Below are positions 55,251-64,000 of a DNA stretch of 64,000 nt, piece after piece. The stretch covers positions 1,050,660,432 to 1,050,724,431 of the forward strand of contig NC_064614.1 in assembly GCF_023898315.1 (NCBI RefSeq), read 5' to 3'. The DNA is from Schistocerca nitens. Taxonomy: Eukaryota > Arthropoda > Insecta > Orthoptera > Acrididae. Position numbers and translations under genes: made by a program. Numbering within the stretch: position 1 is the first letter of the stretch; every line of letters begins with the position of its first letter. The notes under the pieces are model-generated. The model ran no database searches and was not told the DNA's origin. It worked only from the letters and a program-made list of their open reading frames with translations.

Positions 55251-56559
55251 GGCGGCCTAAAAGTATTTTGTTCTTCTAACAGAAAATCTGCTGTGAAATC
55301 ATTTTGTCTTGTGGAAACTAGCTTGCCATATACCAGAATCTTACACCCGCATTTTAGTAGATTGGGCCCTTATTGCAGTAAATATGGTCTCCTGTCTTAT
55401 ACACGAGTAACTTTATTGATTTCTACCAATTTTCTGAAACATGATCATCCTTCCAGCACAGATTAGTAATATTTAGAAGCATAATATAATGATTTTCATT
55501 ATAGTTCGAATTTATTTTTGTCTTTTTCTGGAAACTATTGCATATCCCAGTTCTTCCAAAGAGATTGGATCTACACTCATATGTGACTGAGCTGTTAACA
55601 GCACTTTCTTCTTTCCCTGTCCATAGATTTCGGAAACAGTCTAGCCGTGCTCCATCGGATATGTTATTCCGCTGCAGCGGACTTTCTCCTGTTTACTGAG
55701 AGCTTTTACTGCTTTGTAAGCTCTTAAACTTTTATTGCTTTGTAAGCTTTTACCTTTTTTCTATCGATATCGTATCCTGTGTCCAAGGGATGCTCCATCT
55801 CTGTCTTTTTCATTCATTTCTCTTTTAACTTAAGCTACTTGCATTTTACGTTCAATGTGATCTTATACACGTCTCTTATAGATATTTCAAGTAAGCGTAT
55901 TTCTTTCGTCTCATCATGTTTGCTAACTCTTTGTTCCGGGCAGGGAGCCTTTCTTCATTGGTAAATTTCCTCCTCTTTCCCATTGCCCTTTCAGCTAATT
56001 TTATTATTTTATCACTAATTTTTCTCTGTTATTCATTTATGTTTTGGTTCACTGTTGAACCTTTCAACTTTCCATCCATTCTGCTTTGATGTAAACGACT
56101 CGCTCTGGAGTCTTGCGGAAGACGTATTTTGAAGTCTTCTTCTCCCGGTGTATAAGTTTTAAACTATACTGCATTTTTATTTTAAATTCCACAGATAGCT
56201 CTTCGAATATGTTCGTGCAATATCACCATAAATAGTTCGAATATATACGTATCGTACCCTCGTTGCACTCCATTATTTTGTACAAAAGGTGTGGTTTTCT
56301 AATTTTTGAGCATGTTGTCAATGATTGACCTCGTTTCTCTCGCATAACAAATGAATTTTGTAAATTTTTATCTCAGAAAAGTTCTTTGTTCTCCTCAGAT
56401 TATTAAATGATGCGAAGTGTCTTAATTCCTCAGCACTCAGATTTTTCTAAATTTCTCCGATAGTCCCAACTGTCCCTTTCGAAAGTGTATTTCCTAACGT
56501 TCCGTTAAACTCTTCAGTGATTATGGTATGCTCATGACTACAGGGAAAGATAAAACTCG
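55251..56559. other. Probably decayed LINE, not assignable
   Basis: AT-rich with short frames. It may be the remainder of the LINE at 55050-55250 on the minus strand, but I could not read motifs with confidence. Confidence 0.35.
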
Positions 56560-57232
56560 CGTGTATTTTCTAAGTTATAGATACATGACCCTTACATATG
56601 ATTTATGGTCCTTAGGTATAATGGCAAAACAGTGTAATCTAACCATATTCTCAAAGACAACAAATGCTATGGATTTTTGTGCAAAAGAAAATTACAGAGC
56701 TAAAATCATAATAACGAATAACATATCGGAATAAGTTCATAAATTCAACTTCCTGGGCAATTATATCTCTTACGCATGTGATCTTGAAAAGAAACTGCAA
56801 AAGTACTTGAACATGTCAGTATAATTAAGGGAATGCATCTCAATAAAGCCAGAGAAGAGATGGTACTTCAATTTTTAATACTATGGTCCTATCTATACTG
56901 CTCTATTGTATTTGATGCTTGGCATTTAGCGGAACAACAACTACAGAGAAACGAAGCTGCAAAAATGACACTTCTAAGACCTTTAGCAGGATACAAATTA
57001 GAAAATCACAAGAAAAACAAGAGAAATAAGAGTGGCGCACCATGTCTTAGAAATAGCAGAAAAGATTCAACAATACACAAAGAAATGGCATGACCATCTA
57101 CTACGTATGGATCAAAGCCAGATACCAAGGAAAACCTATGAGTACAGACACTATGGCAGAAGAAGAATAGGGAGACCACGAAGAAGTTGGTGCGATCAGC
57201 TTCAGATTGCTTTCTTTCGGAACAGGTAAACA
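56560..57232 (+). pseudogene. LINE, RT thumb and C-terminal region
   Basis: The plus strand encodes VHKFNFLGNYISYACDLEKK near 56735 (the 'FxYLGxxIS' RT thumb motif). A C-terminal segment follows at 57032-57229 (EIAEKIQQYTKKWHDHLLRM, then GRRRIGRPRRSW). This C-terminal pattern is common to insect LINEs. It is 5'-truncated. Confidence 0.65.
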
Positions 57233-57266
57233 GACCCACACGGAAAATTTACGTGATGATGACATG

Positions 57267-57472
57267 AGGTTCAAAATGGTTCAAATGGCTCTAAGCACTA
57301 TGGGACTTAACTTCTAAGGTCACCAGTCCCCTAGAACTTAGAACTAATTAAACCTAACTAACCTAAGACAATCACAAACATCCATGCCCGAGGCACGATG
57401 CGAACCTGCGACCGTAGCGGTCGCGCGGTTCCATACAGAAGTGCCTAGAACCGCTCGGCCACACCAGCCGTC
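57267..57472 (-). mobile_element. tRNA-derived SINE, head type 1
   Basis: Perfect 9-bp target duplication GATGACATG (57258-57266 and 57473-57481). Inserted just after the LINE fragment at 56560-57232. Confidence 0.9.
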
Positions 57473-57481
57473 GATGACATG

Positions 57482-58017
57482 CCTTGTGATGTTGATAAAC
57501 TAGTTTTTGTAGGTTTTTCATGGAATAAGTTTTCATTTTGATTACGTGAATGGAAGAATAAGTGTAACTTTTATGGTTACAGTGAATTATTGCATTTAAC
57601 AGATGCAATTGAGGAAGGAAATGACAAATGGGAGACAATGACCAAATACGACTGAAGATCCCTCTTAATTGCCCCGATGAAATAAACGAGTTGTTTACCA
57701 CGAGTATAATCGCAATAAATTCACACATTTGTATTACTTTATGATGTTATACCTTCGGAAATACCATTCAATGATTATGAATGTGAGATCGAAATGCTGT
57801 TCATTTGTTTCGTCATTACAACTTAAGACCTAATTTCATTTTTGAAACGTCAAGGCAACAGGCCGACGGTTATAAACTTTTGCAAATCTCGTGGATGCGA
57901 TGGATACAGTTTCTAATTGTATAAAACGCTTTGACGAGCAGAAGGATCATCGGTCTGTAACATTCTTGGCCATTTTCTTCTTTCTTTTATGTCAGTTTTC
58001 CTACAGGCGGGGAGGTC
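57482..58017. other. No recognisable feature
   Basis: Short frames only. Confidence 0.45.
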
Positions 58018-58938
58018 TTTGTTTATATTATTATTGGAAGCAATGGGTCTGAAACTCATCGAACACTACTCCACACAACTTAATGACACAACTAAGTTTC
58101 AAATTATGTGTCAGCGCCAAATAACGTAGCATGGAATTTGGACCATACATAGATAGAACGAACACAGTGCAGTTTGGATCGAGACTGAAAGAAATACGTA
58201 ATGTGACGAACAGAAACGACACTTTTTTTCAAAGGAAATTATTACACTGAAGTCACCACGATATGTAATGATGCCCTGGACATTACAAATGGCGTAATAT
58301 TGTTTTTAATATGTTACGTTATGACCACGGACGGCAGTGCATGCTCTGCAACGTGTTCCATTGCTAGCCACGAGGTTGGTAAGAAGTTCTTGTGCCAGTG
58401 CGTGCCTTTTCTCGAGCAGCGCGGATGACAACTACTGAATGGTCATTAGTGCTCTCTCGGCCGTATGAAACACGTACTCGACGGGATTTAAGTCGGTGGG
58501 ACAGGCAGGCCGTTCCTTTCGCCGAACATCCTCTCATTCAAAGAGCTTCACCACTCATGCAGTTCGATGTTGCCAAGTATTGTCATGTGTGAAAATAAAA
58601 ATACGGGCCGAATGCACCCCTGACAAGACGCACATGTGAAAGAGGTAAAGAGTCAAAATAACGCTGACATGTGAGTGTGCCGTGTTCAAAGATTCCGAGA
58701 TCAGTATGCCAATGCAACACTATACCTCCCCACACCACTACAACTGGACCAGCTCTAGCCGCATTAGGGAACATCCAACACTGTGTGTCTCTTTGAGTTA
58801 CCCTCTGTACTGCACCGTTCTATGTGTGGTCCATGTTTGATTGGCAACATGCTAAAGTTACTTACGTCTTCAAGTATTGCGCAGCAGCATTCTATCAGTT
58901 TCAGGCTCATAGTTTCCAGTAATAATATAAACAAAAGA
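58018..58938 (-). mobile_element. Tc1-like transposon 6, decayed, long terminal repeats
   Basis: The left end (TTTGTTTATATTATTATTGG) and the right end (reverse complement TTTGTTTATATTATTACTGG) are inverted repeats. Similarity continues about 70 bp inward. On the minus strand 58774-58583 encodes GPVVVVWGGIVLHWHTDLGI then HGTLTCQRYF, and 58520-58440 encodes an ACPTDLNPVEYVFH-type motif (third catalytic residue), both Tc1-like. The middle catalytic motif is lost and the element is internally deleted. Confidence 0.72.
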
Positions 58939-59112
58939 ATACCCACCGACAGGAAAAACTGACACATAAGAAAATTTTAATTTGATGATCCCAATGGTCG
59001 TCAAAGAAGTGGAAGTGGATTTCCAACTGGATTAACACAGAAAACAGTTTTCATTCACTGCCTTTAAAAGGAACTAAACGCAAACTTAAATGTGGCCAAA
59101 GCTTGACAGATA

Positions 59113-59298
59113 TGTGTTGGAATTTCTAAGGGAGCAAACTGCTGAGATCATCGCTCCCTAGACTTACAGACTGCTTAAACTAACATACGCTAAGAACAAC
59201 ATACACACCCATGCCCGAGGGAGGACTCGAACCTCCGGCGGGAGAGGCCGCGCAATCCGTAACATAGCGCTTCAAACCACGGACCACTCCGCGCGGCT
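59113..59298 (-). mobile_element. tRNA-derived SINE, head type 2
   Basis: Head with GGAGGTTCGAGTCCTCC on the minus strand, as at 10924. Target duplication CTTGACAGATA (59102-59112) and CTTCACAGATA (59299-59309), one mismatch. Confidence 0.88.
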
Positions 59299-59339
59299 CT
59301 TCACAGATACACAAAAATCAAACGGAGCCAAAACTAGTG

Positions 59340-59671
59340 TTAGTGTACGGACGGCTATGCGTGATGCGTTCTAGAAGCTTTTTTGTTTTGGTCATGAGTC
59401 TTCTGACTGGTCTGATGCGGCTCTCCTGTGCTAACCTCTTCATTTCAGAGTAGCACTTGCAACCTACGTCCTCACTTATTTGCTGGATGTGTTCCAATCT
59501 CTGTCTCCCTCTACCGTTTTTGCCCTCTACAGCATCCTCTAGTACGATGGAAGTCATTCCCTCATATCTTAACACATGTCCTATCATCCTGTCCCCTCTC
59601 CTTGTCAGTGTTTCTCACATATTCGTTTCCTCTCCGATTCTGAGCAGAACCTCCTCATTCCTTATGTTATC
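59340..59671 (-). pseudogene. RTE 2-type LINE, 3' end only
   Basis: The minus-strand frame 59587-59318 reads MIGHVLRYEGMTSIVLEDAV then EGKNGRGRQRLEHIQQISED, the C-terminus of RTE 2. It is heavily 5'-truncated. Confidence 0.8.
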
Positions 59672-60187
59672 AGTCTACATCTACATCTGCATGACTACCC
59701 TGCAATTCACATTTAAGTGCTTGGCAGAGGGTTCATCGAACCACAATCATACTATCTCTCTACCATTCCACTTCCGAACAGCGCGCGGGAAAAACGAACA
59801 CCTAAACCTTTCTCTGATTTCTCTTATTTTATCTTGATGATCATTCCTACCTATGTAGGTTGGGTTCAACAAAATATTTTCGCATTCGGAAGAGAAAGTT
59901 GGTGACTGAAATTTCGTAAATAGATCTCGCCGCGACGAAAAACGTCTTTGCTTTAATGACTTCCATCCCAATTCGCGTATCATATCTGCCACACTCTCTC
60001 CCCTATTACGTGATAATACAAAATGAGCTGCCCTTTTTTGCACCCTTTCGATGTCCTCCGTCAATCCCAGCTGGTAAGGATCCCACACCGCGCAGCAATA
60101 TTCTAACAGAGGACGAACGAGTGTAGTGTAAGCTGTCTCTTTAGTGGACTTGTTGCATCTTCTAACAAGGGAACCTCCCCATCGCAC
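59672..60187 (-). pseudogene. CR1-like LINE, RT C-terminus and 3' end
   Basis: The minus-strand frame 60187-59747 (146 aa) reads TAYTTLVRPLLEYCCAVWDP then IERVQKRAAHFVLSRNRG, the standard end of a CR1/Jockey-type ORF2. The 3' untranslated region ends with a short GATGTAGATGTAGA repeat (59677-59690, minus), typical of CR1-like tails. Together with ORF1 at 60700 this may be one internally deleted element. Confidence 0.8.
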
Positions 60188-60352
60188 CCCCCTCAGATTT
60201 AGCTATAAGTTGGAACAGTGGATAGGCCTTGAAAAACTGAACACAGATCAATCGAGAAAACAGGAAGAAGTTGTGTGGAGGGGACTTTCCCAGCACAACT
60301 ACAACAATTTACAACTACAATTCCGACTGTTCCTTGATCCAAGCACGTCCTG
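60188..60352. repeat. Unclassified dispersed repeat
   Basis: GGAACCTCCCCATCGCAC... GAACACAGATCAATCGAGAA is a sequence I recall as repeated in locust DNA (not verified). It lies between the two LINE parts and may be a deletion junction filler or an inserted repeat. Confidence 0.4.
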
Positions 60353-60365
60353 TTTTTGCCATGCA

Positions 60366-60578
60366 TGCCCGCATCTCGTGGTCGTGCGGTAGCGTTCTCG
60401 CTTCCCACGCCCGGGTTCCCGGGTTCGATTCCCGGCGGGGTCAGGGATTTTCTCTGCCTCGTGATGGCTGGGTGTTGTGTGCTGTCCTTAGGTTAGTTAG
60501 GTTTAAGTAGTTCTAAGTTCTAGGAGACTGATGACCATAGATGTTAAGTCCCATAGTGCTCAGAGCCATTTGAACCAT
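60366..60578 (+). mobile_element. tRNA-derived SINE, head type 3
   Basis: Perfect 13-bp target duplication TTTTTGCCATGCA (60353-60365 and 60579-60591). The head has GTGGTCGTGCGGTAGCG and GGGTTCGATTCCCGG, joined to the common body. Confidence 0.95.
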
Positions 60579-60699
60579 TTTTTGCCATGCACCCTTTGAG
60601 ATTTCAGCCCATCCCGTACTTTCCCGGGGCCTTCTAACCTAAAAAACCGCCCAGTCCACGCCACACAGCCTCCGCTACCCGTGTAGCCGCCAGCTGAGT

Positions 60700-61590
60700 T
60701 TAGTGAACTCCTGACCTATTCAGCGGAACCCGAAACCCCACCACCCTATGGCGCAAGTCAAGGAATCTGCAGCCAACACGGTCGCAAAACCGTCTGAGCC
60801 TCTGATTCAGACCCTCCACCCGGCTCTGCACCAAAGGTCCGCAGTCGGTTCTGTCAACGATGCTGCAGATGGTGAGCTCTGCCTTCATCCCGTAAGCAAG
60901 ACCGGCAGCCTTCATCAAATGAGATAGCCGCTGGAATCCAGAGAGAATTTCCTCAGATCCAAAGCGACACACATTAGTGCCGACATGTGCCACCACCTGC
61001 AGCTGACTGCACCCTTTGCTCTTCATGGCATCCGGAAGGACCCTTTCCACATAAGGAATGACTCCACCCGGAATGCACACGGAGTGCACACTGGATTTCT
61101 TCCCCTCCCTAAGGGGCCCCATTACGCTCCTAACATTGGAACTCCCAACTACCAATAAGCCCACCCTCTGTGATTGCCCGGACCTTGAAGGCTGAGAATC
61201 ATCCTCTGAAACAGGGCAGGCAGCTGCATCTGGCTCAGCCAGACACAGTGCCTGAAACCTGTTTGTCAGACGCACCGGGGAGGCTTTCTGATCAGCCTCC
61301 GGGGACGTCTTTTGCTGCCTGCCACGCCTTGGAACGACCTCCCAATCAACCACAAGCGAGGGCTCAGCCCCACTGCGGGCAGCAACCGGGGCAACCACAG
61401 CGGCAGACCGATCTGGGGACAGACGCGACGAGGTTGACATCCCCGTGATACCCAAGTCCGGCTCCCCACAGTGGTGCCCATTGGCAACAGCCTCAAGCTG
61501 CGCGACCGAAGTCAGCGCCGCTTGCAGCTGTGAGCGAAGGGATGCCAACTCAGCCCTCATCCGAACACAGCACTCACAGTCCCTGTCCAT
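60700..61590 (-). CDS. CR1-like LINE ORF1 (SGNH/esterase type), nearly intact
   Basis: About 296 aa from the ATG at 61590 (MDRDCECCVRMRAEL); the longer frame to 61647 starts with TTG. The N-terminus has a Cys cluster and a short coiled-coil-like stretch (SLRSQLQAALTSVAQLEAV). The C-terminal half is SGNH-like: LLVVGSSNVRSVM (block I), HVGTNVCRFGSEEIL (block III, where the Asp of GTND is missing although present at 9.9 kb) and a final NRSGVH (block V His). A stop directly after GVH, where the 2.3-kb copy reads on (HYMNEAA), shortens it. It probably binds LINE RNA; esterase activity is doubtful. Confidence 0.75.
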   Translation of the reverse strand: MDRDCECCVRMRAELASLRSQLQAALTSVAQLEAVANGHHCGEPDLGITGMSTSSRLSPDRSAAVVAPVAARSGAEPSLVVDWEVVPRRGRQQKTSPEADQKASPVRLTNRFQALCLAEPDAAACPVSEDDSQPSRSGQSQRVGLLVVGSSNVRSVMGPLREGKKSSVHSVCIPGGVIPYVERVLPDAMKSKGCSQLQVVAHVGTNVCRFGSEEILSGFQRLSHLMKAAGLAYGMKAELTICSIVDRTDCGPLVQSRVEGLNQRLRRFCDRVGCRFLDLRHRVVGFRVPLNRSGVH

Positions 61591-61647
61591 TCTAATCGAT
61601 GTTGAACAACAGTTACTGAAACACGAGTCCGTGCCTAGATAACGCAA

Positions 61648-61841
61648 GGTTCAAATGGCTCTGAGCGCTATGGGACTTAACATCTGTGGTCATCAGTCCC
61701 CTAGAACTTAGAACTACTTAAACCTAACTAACCTAAGGACATCACACACACCCATGCCCGAGGCAGGATTCGAACCTGCGACCGTAGCAGTCGCGCGGTT
61801 CCGGACTGAGCGCCTAGAACCGCTAGACCACCGCGGCCGGC
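61648..61841 (-). mobile_element. tRNA-derived SINE, head type 1
   Basis: Target duplication GATAACGCAA (61638-61647) and GATAACACAA (61842-61851), one mismatch. It separates the LINE ORF1 from its 5' leader. Confidence 0.92.
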
Positions 61842-61979
61842 GATAACACAAAGAATGTATTAACTAACCTGTACAAATTCCTAACGACTGCGCTACAATC
61901 TGCCTGAATTTACGATTACAGTAACTAAAACTCGAAATTACACCTCCTATACGAAACTCACACCCAATTTAAATAAGAA

Positions 61980-62420
61980 TCTACGAAGTAAACACTAAAG
62001 CGCGATGCTACAACTCTAAAATACTATAATACGCCCGAAATTTATGAATTAAACAATGCAAGTACCCAAAAACACGCAAAGAAATTAAGAATTAAACTAT
62101 GTAACAAATAAGTAAGCTAGGGGTATACGACTTGCTGCTGCAGCTGCTTATCCAACGGCGGCAGGGAGCACACTGGCTGTGAGCAACTGACACTGGCCGT
62201 TCAAAACAAAAACAGAAGACAGACGATTACGCGAATTTACACTATTCAGGTACTAAGGCGTGATGCTACAACTCTCAAATACTATAATACGCCAGAAATT
62301 TAAGAAGTAAACAATGCAAGTACCCAAAAACACGCAAAGAAATTAAGAATTAAACTATGTAACAAATAAGTAAGCTAGGGGTATACGACTTGCTGCTGCA
62401 GCTGCTTATCCAACGGCGGC
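61980..62420 (-). repeat. Tandem repeat in the 5' leader of the CR1-like LINE
   Basis: A segment of about 165 bp at 61998-62165 recurs at 62252-62420 with few differences (both contain AACAATGCAAGTACCCAAAA and GGGGTATACGACTTGCTGCT). The period is about 254 bp. It lies upstream of ORF1 in the LINE's own orientation. Two units are seen, the outer one partial. Some LINEs have promoter monomers in this place; that role is inferred. Confidence 0.75.
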
Positions 62421-63367
62421 AACATTCGTCTGTAGTACCACATCACAAATTCTTCGATTCTCTTCTGTTCTGGTTTTCCGACAGACCATGTTTCACTACC
62501 ACACAATGCTGTACTCCAGACTTACATTCCAGAAATTTCTTCCTCAAATTAAGGCCGATATTTGATATTAGTAGACTTCTCTAGGCCAGGAATGCCATTG
62601 TTGATGTTGCTAGTAAGGATTATTTTGTTGCCTAGGTAGCAGATTTCTTAACTTCATCTACTTCGTGACCATCAATCCTCGTCTTAAGTTTCTCTCCGTT
62701 CTCATTTCTACTAGTTCTCATTTCCTTCGTATTTCTTCGATTTACTCTCAATCCATACCGTGTACTCATTAGACTGTTCATTCTATTCAGCAGATTATGT
62801 AATTCTTCTTCACTTTCACTCAGGGTAGCAATGTCATTAGCGAGTCTTTTCATTGATTCCTTTCACCTTGAATTTTAATTCCATTCCTGAACCTTCCTTT
62901 TATTTCCGTCATTGCTTTCTGGATCTACAGATTGAACAGTAAGGGAAAAACATCCTTGTCTTATACGAGTTCTTGGTTGTCCACTCTTATTATTCCCTCT
63001 TGGATCTTGTACATATTGTATATGATCCGTCTCTCCCTATTTCGTACGCTACTCTTCTCAGACTTTCGAACATCTTGCACTATTTTATATTGGCGAACGC
63101 TTTTTGCAGGTCGACAAATCCTATGAACGTGTCTTGATTTTTGTTCAGTCTTGCTTCCATTATTAACCGCAACGTCAGAATTGTCTCTCGTGCCATTACC
63201 TTTCCAAAAGCGAAACTGTTCGTCATCTAGTGGATCCTCAATTTTCTTTTCCATTCTTCTGTATATTATTCTTGTAAGCAACTTGGATGAGAGAGCTGTT
63301 AAGTTGATTGTGTGGTAATTCTCGCACTTTCAAGCTTTTGCCGTCTTCGGAACTGAGTGGGTGATGC

Positions 63368-63594
63368 TGTAAGTAGGCTGTTTAGGTTTTTTTTTGTAAC
63401 GCCACCTCTGTATGAAAATCACTGGCTGTGCTGTGTGCAGTCTGTGGCTGCTTTGCATTGTTGTAATACTCCCCATTGTAGTGTTAGGCAGCTGGCTGTG
63501 AACAGCGCGTAGCGTTGCGCAGTTGGAGGTGAGCCGCCAGCAGTGGTGGATGTGGGGAGAGAGATGGCGGAATTTTGAAATTTGTCATGAACTG

Positions 63595-63683
<89 letters not shown>

Positions 63684-63984
63684 GGTAAATACATTGTTTG
63701 TTCTCTATTAATATCTTTCATTTGGTAACTATCCCTATCAGTAGTTAGTGCCTTCCATAGTTTGAATCTTTTATTTAGCTGGCAGTAGTGGCGCTTGCTG
63801 TATTGCAGTAGTGGGAGTAACCAAGATTTTTGTGAGGTAAGTGATTTGTGAAAAGTACAGGTTAATGTTAGTCAGGGCCATTCTTTTGTATGGATTTTTG
63901 AAAGTCAGATTGCGTTGCGCTAAAAAATATTGTGTGTCAGTTTAAGCACAGTCGTGTATAAATTTTTCAAAAGGGGACGTTTCA
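63368..63984. repeat. Solo LTR in RTE 2
   Basis: 617 bp starting TGTAAGTAGGCTG and ending GGGGACGTTTCA, flanked by the 4-bp duplication ATGC (63364-63367 and 63985-63988). I recall it as a common locust LTR (not verified). It contains a large TA microsatellite. No internal region is seen. Confidence 0.75.
63596..63680. repeat. (TA)n microsatellite
   Basis: About 42 TA units within the solo LTR. Confidence 0.95.
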
Positions 63985-64000
63985 ATGCTTTTCCGAAAGT

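Larger units (their letters stand above)
62421..64000 (-). pseudogene. RTE 2-type LINE fragment, split by a solo LTR
   Basis: Minus-strand pieces: 63281-62961 (ARI-type start, YRRMEKKIEDPLDDEQFRF), 62853-62632 (RLANDIATLSESEEELHNLL, where the catalytic F-A-D-D has decayed; GLRVNRRNTKEM). The upstream sequence continues to 63367 and resumes after the LTR at 63985 to the window edge. The 3' part is missing at 62421, where it abuts the CR1-like leader. Confidence 0.8.

Noticed and set aside
10177..61841. tRNA genes at the GGTTCGAATCC boxes
   Set aside because: Each lies in a SINE head followed by the SINE body and target duplications, and the heads do not form a complete cloverleaf with an acceptor stem.

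Overview
This is a eukaryotic, almost entirely transposon-derived window. Nothing in it looks like a host gene, an operon or any prokaryotic feature. The repeats point to a large-genome insect. I recognise from memory a tRNA-derived SINE body, a Gypsy LTR and two RTE-type LINE families that are abundant in locusts, so an orthopteran close to Schistocerca is the likely source (inference, not a database result).

Region 1 (1-10.4 kb) is a nest. A CR1-like LINE on the minus strand is split by Gypsy element A (2585-9678, target duplication TTTAC). Gypsy A was itself hit by a hAT-like MITE (3626-5058, duplication GCGAACAA), a Tc1-like transposon (6434-7851, TA) and a second Gypsy LTR (7862-8349, duplication CATTT). 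Region 2 (10.4-25.4 kb) holds older debris: SINEs, a Penelope-like GIY-YIG fragment, a long inverted repeat, a decayed Gypsy element C, Tc1-like transposase remnants and long stretches where I recognise nothing.

Region 3 (25.4-41.1 kb) is a second nest, three levels deep. LINE C (minus) is split by RTE-type LINE 1 (26334-38329, 12-bp duplication). RTE 1 is split by an 8.7-kb LTR retrotransposon (29189-37886, duplication ACGCT). The two 1217-bp LTRs of that element look identical by eye. It carries a long gag, a protease and a reverse transcriptase cut off before its catalytic YxDD box, so it appears to be a very young non-autonomous element. LINE C also carries a Tc1-like transposon with an apparently intact 340-aa transposase (39439-40860).

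Region 4 (41.1-59.3 kb) mixes SINEs of two families, a mariner pseudogene split by a SINE, a decayed RTE-type LINE 2 with its poly(A), a Penelope-like element split by a second SINE family, and more Tc1 and LINE remnants. Region 5 (59.3-64 kb) has a CR1-like LINE with a nearly complete ORF1 (SGNH/esterase type), a 5' leader with an approximately 254-bp tandem repeat, and an RTE 2 fragment split by a solo LTR (63368-63984, duplication ATGC).

The elements relate to one another by insertion and by probable supply of machinery in trans: LINE proteins for the SINEs, an autonomous Gypsy for the truncated LTR element, and Tc1 transposase for its own copies. Target-site duplications give a relative order of insertion without dating. 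Many initial Met residues in computed translations here are TTG codons, so starts were re-chosen by eye where it mattered.
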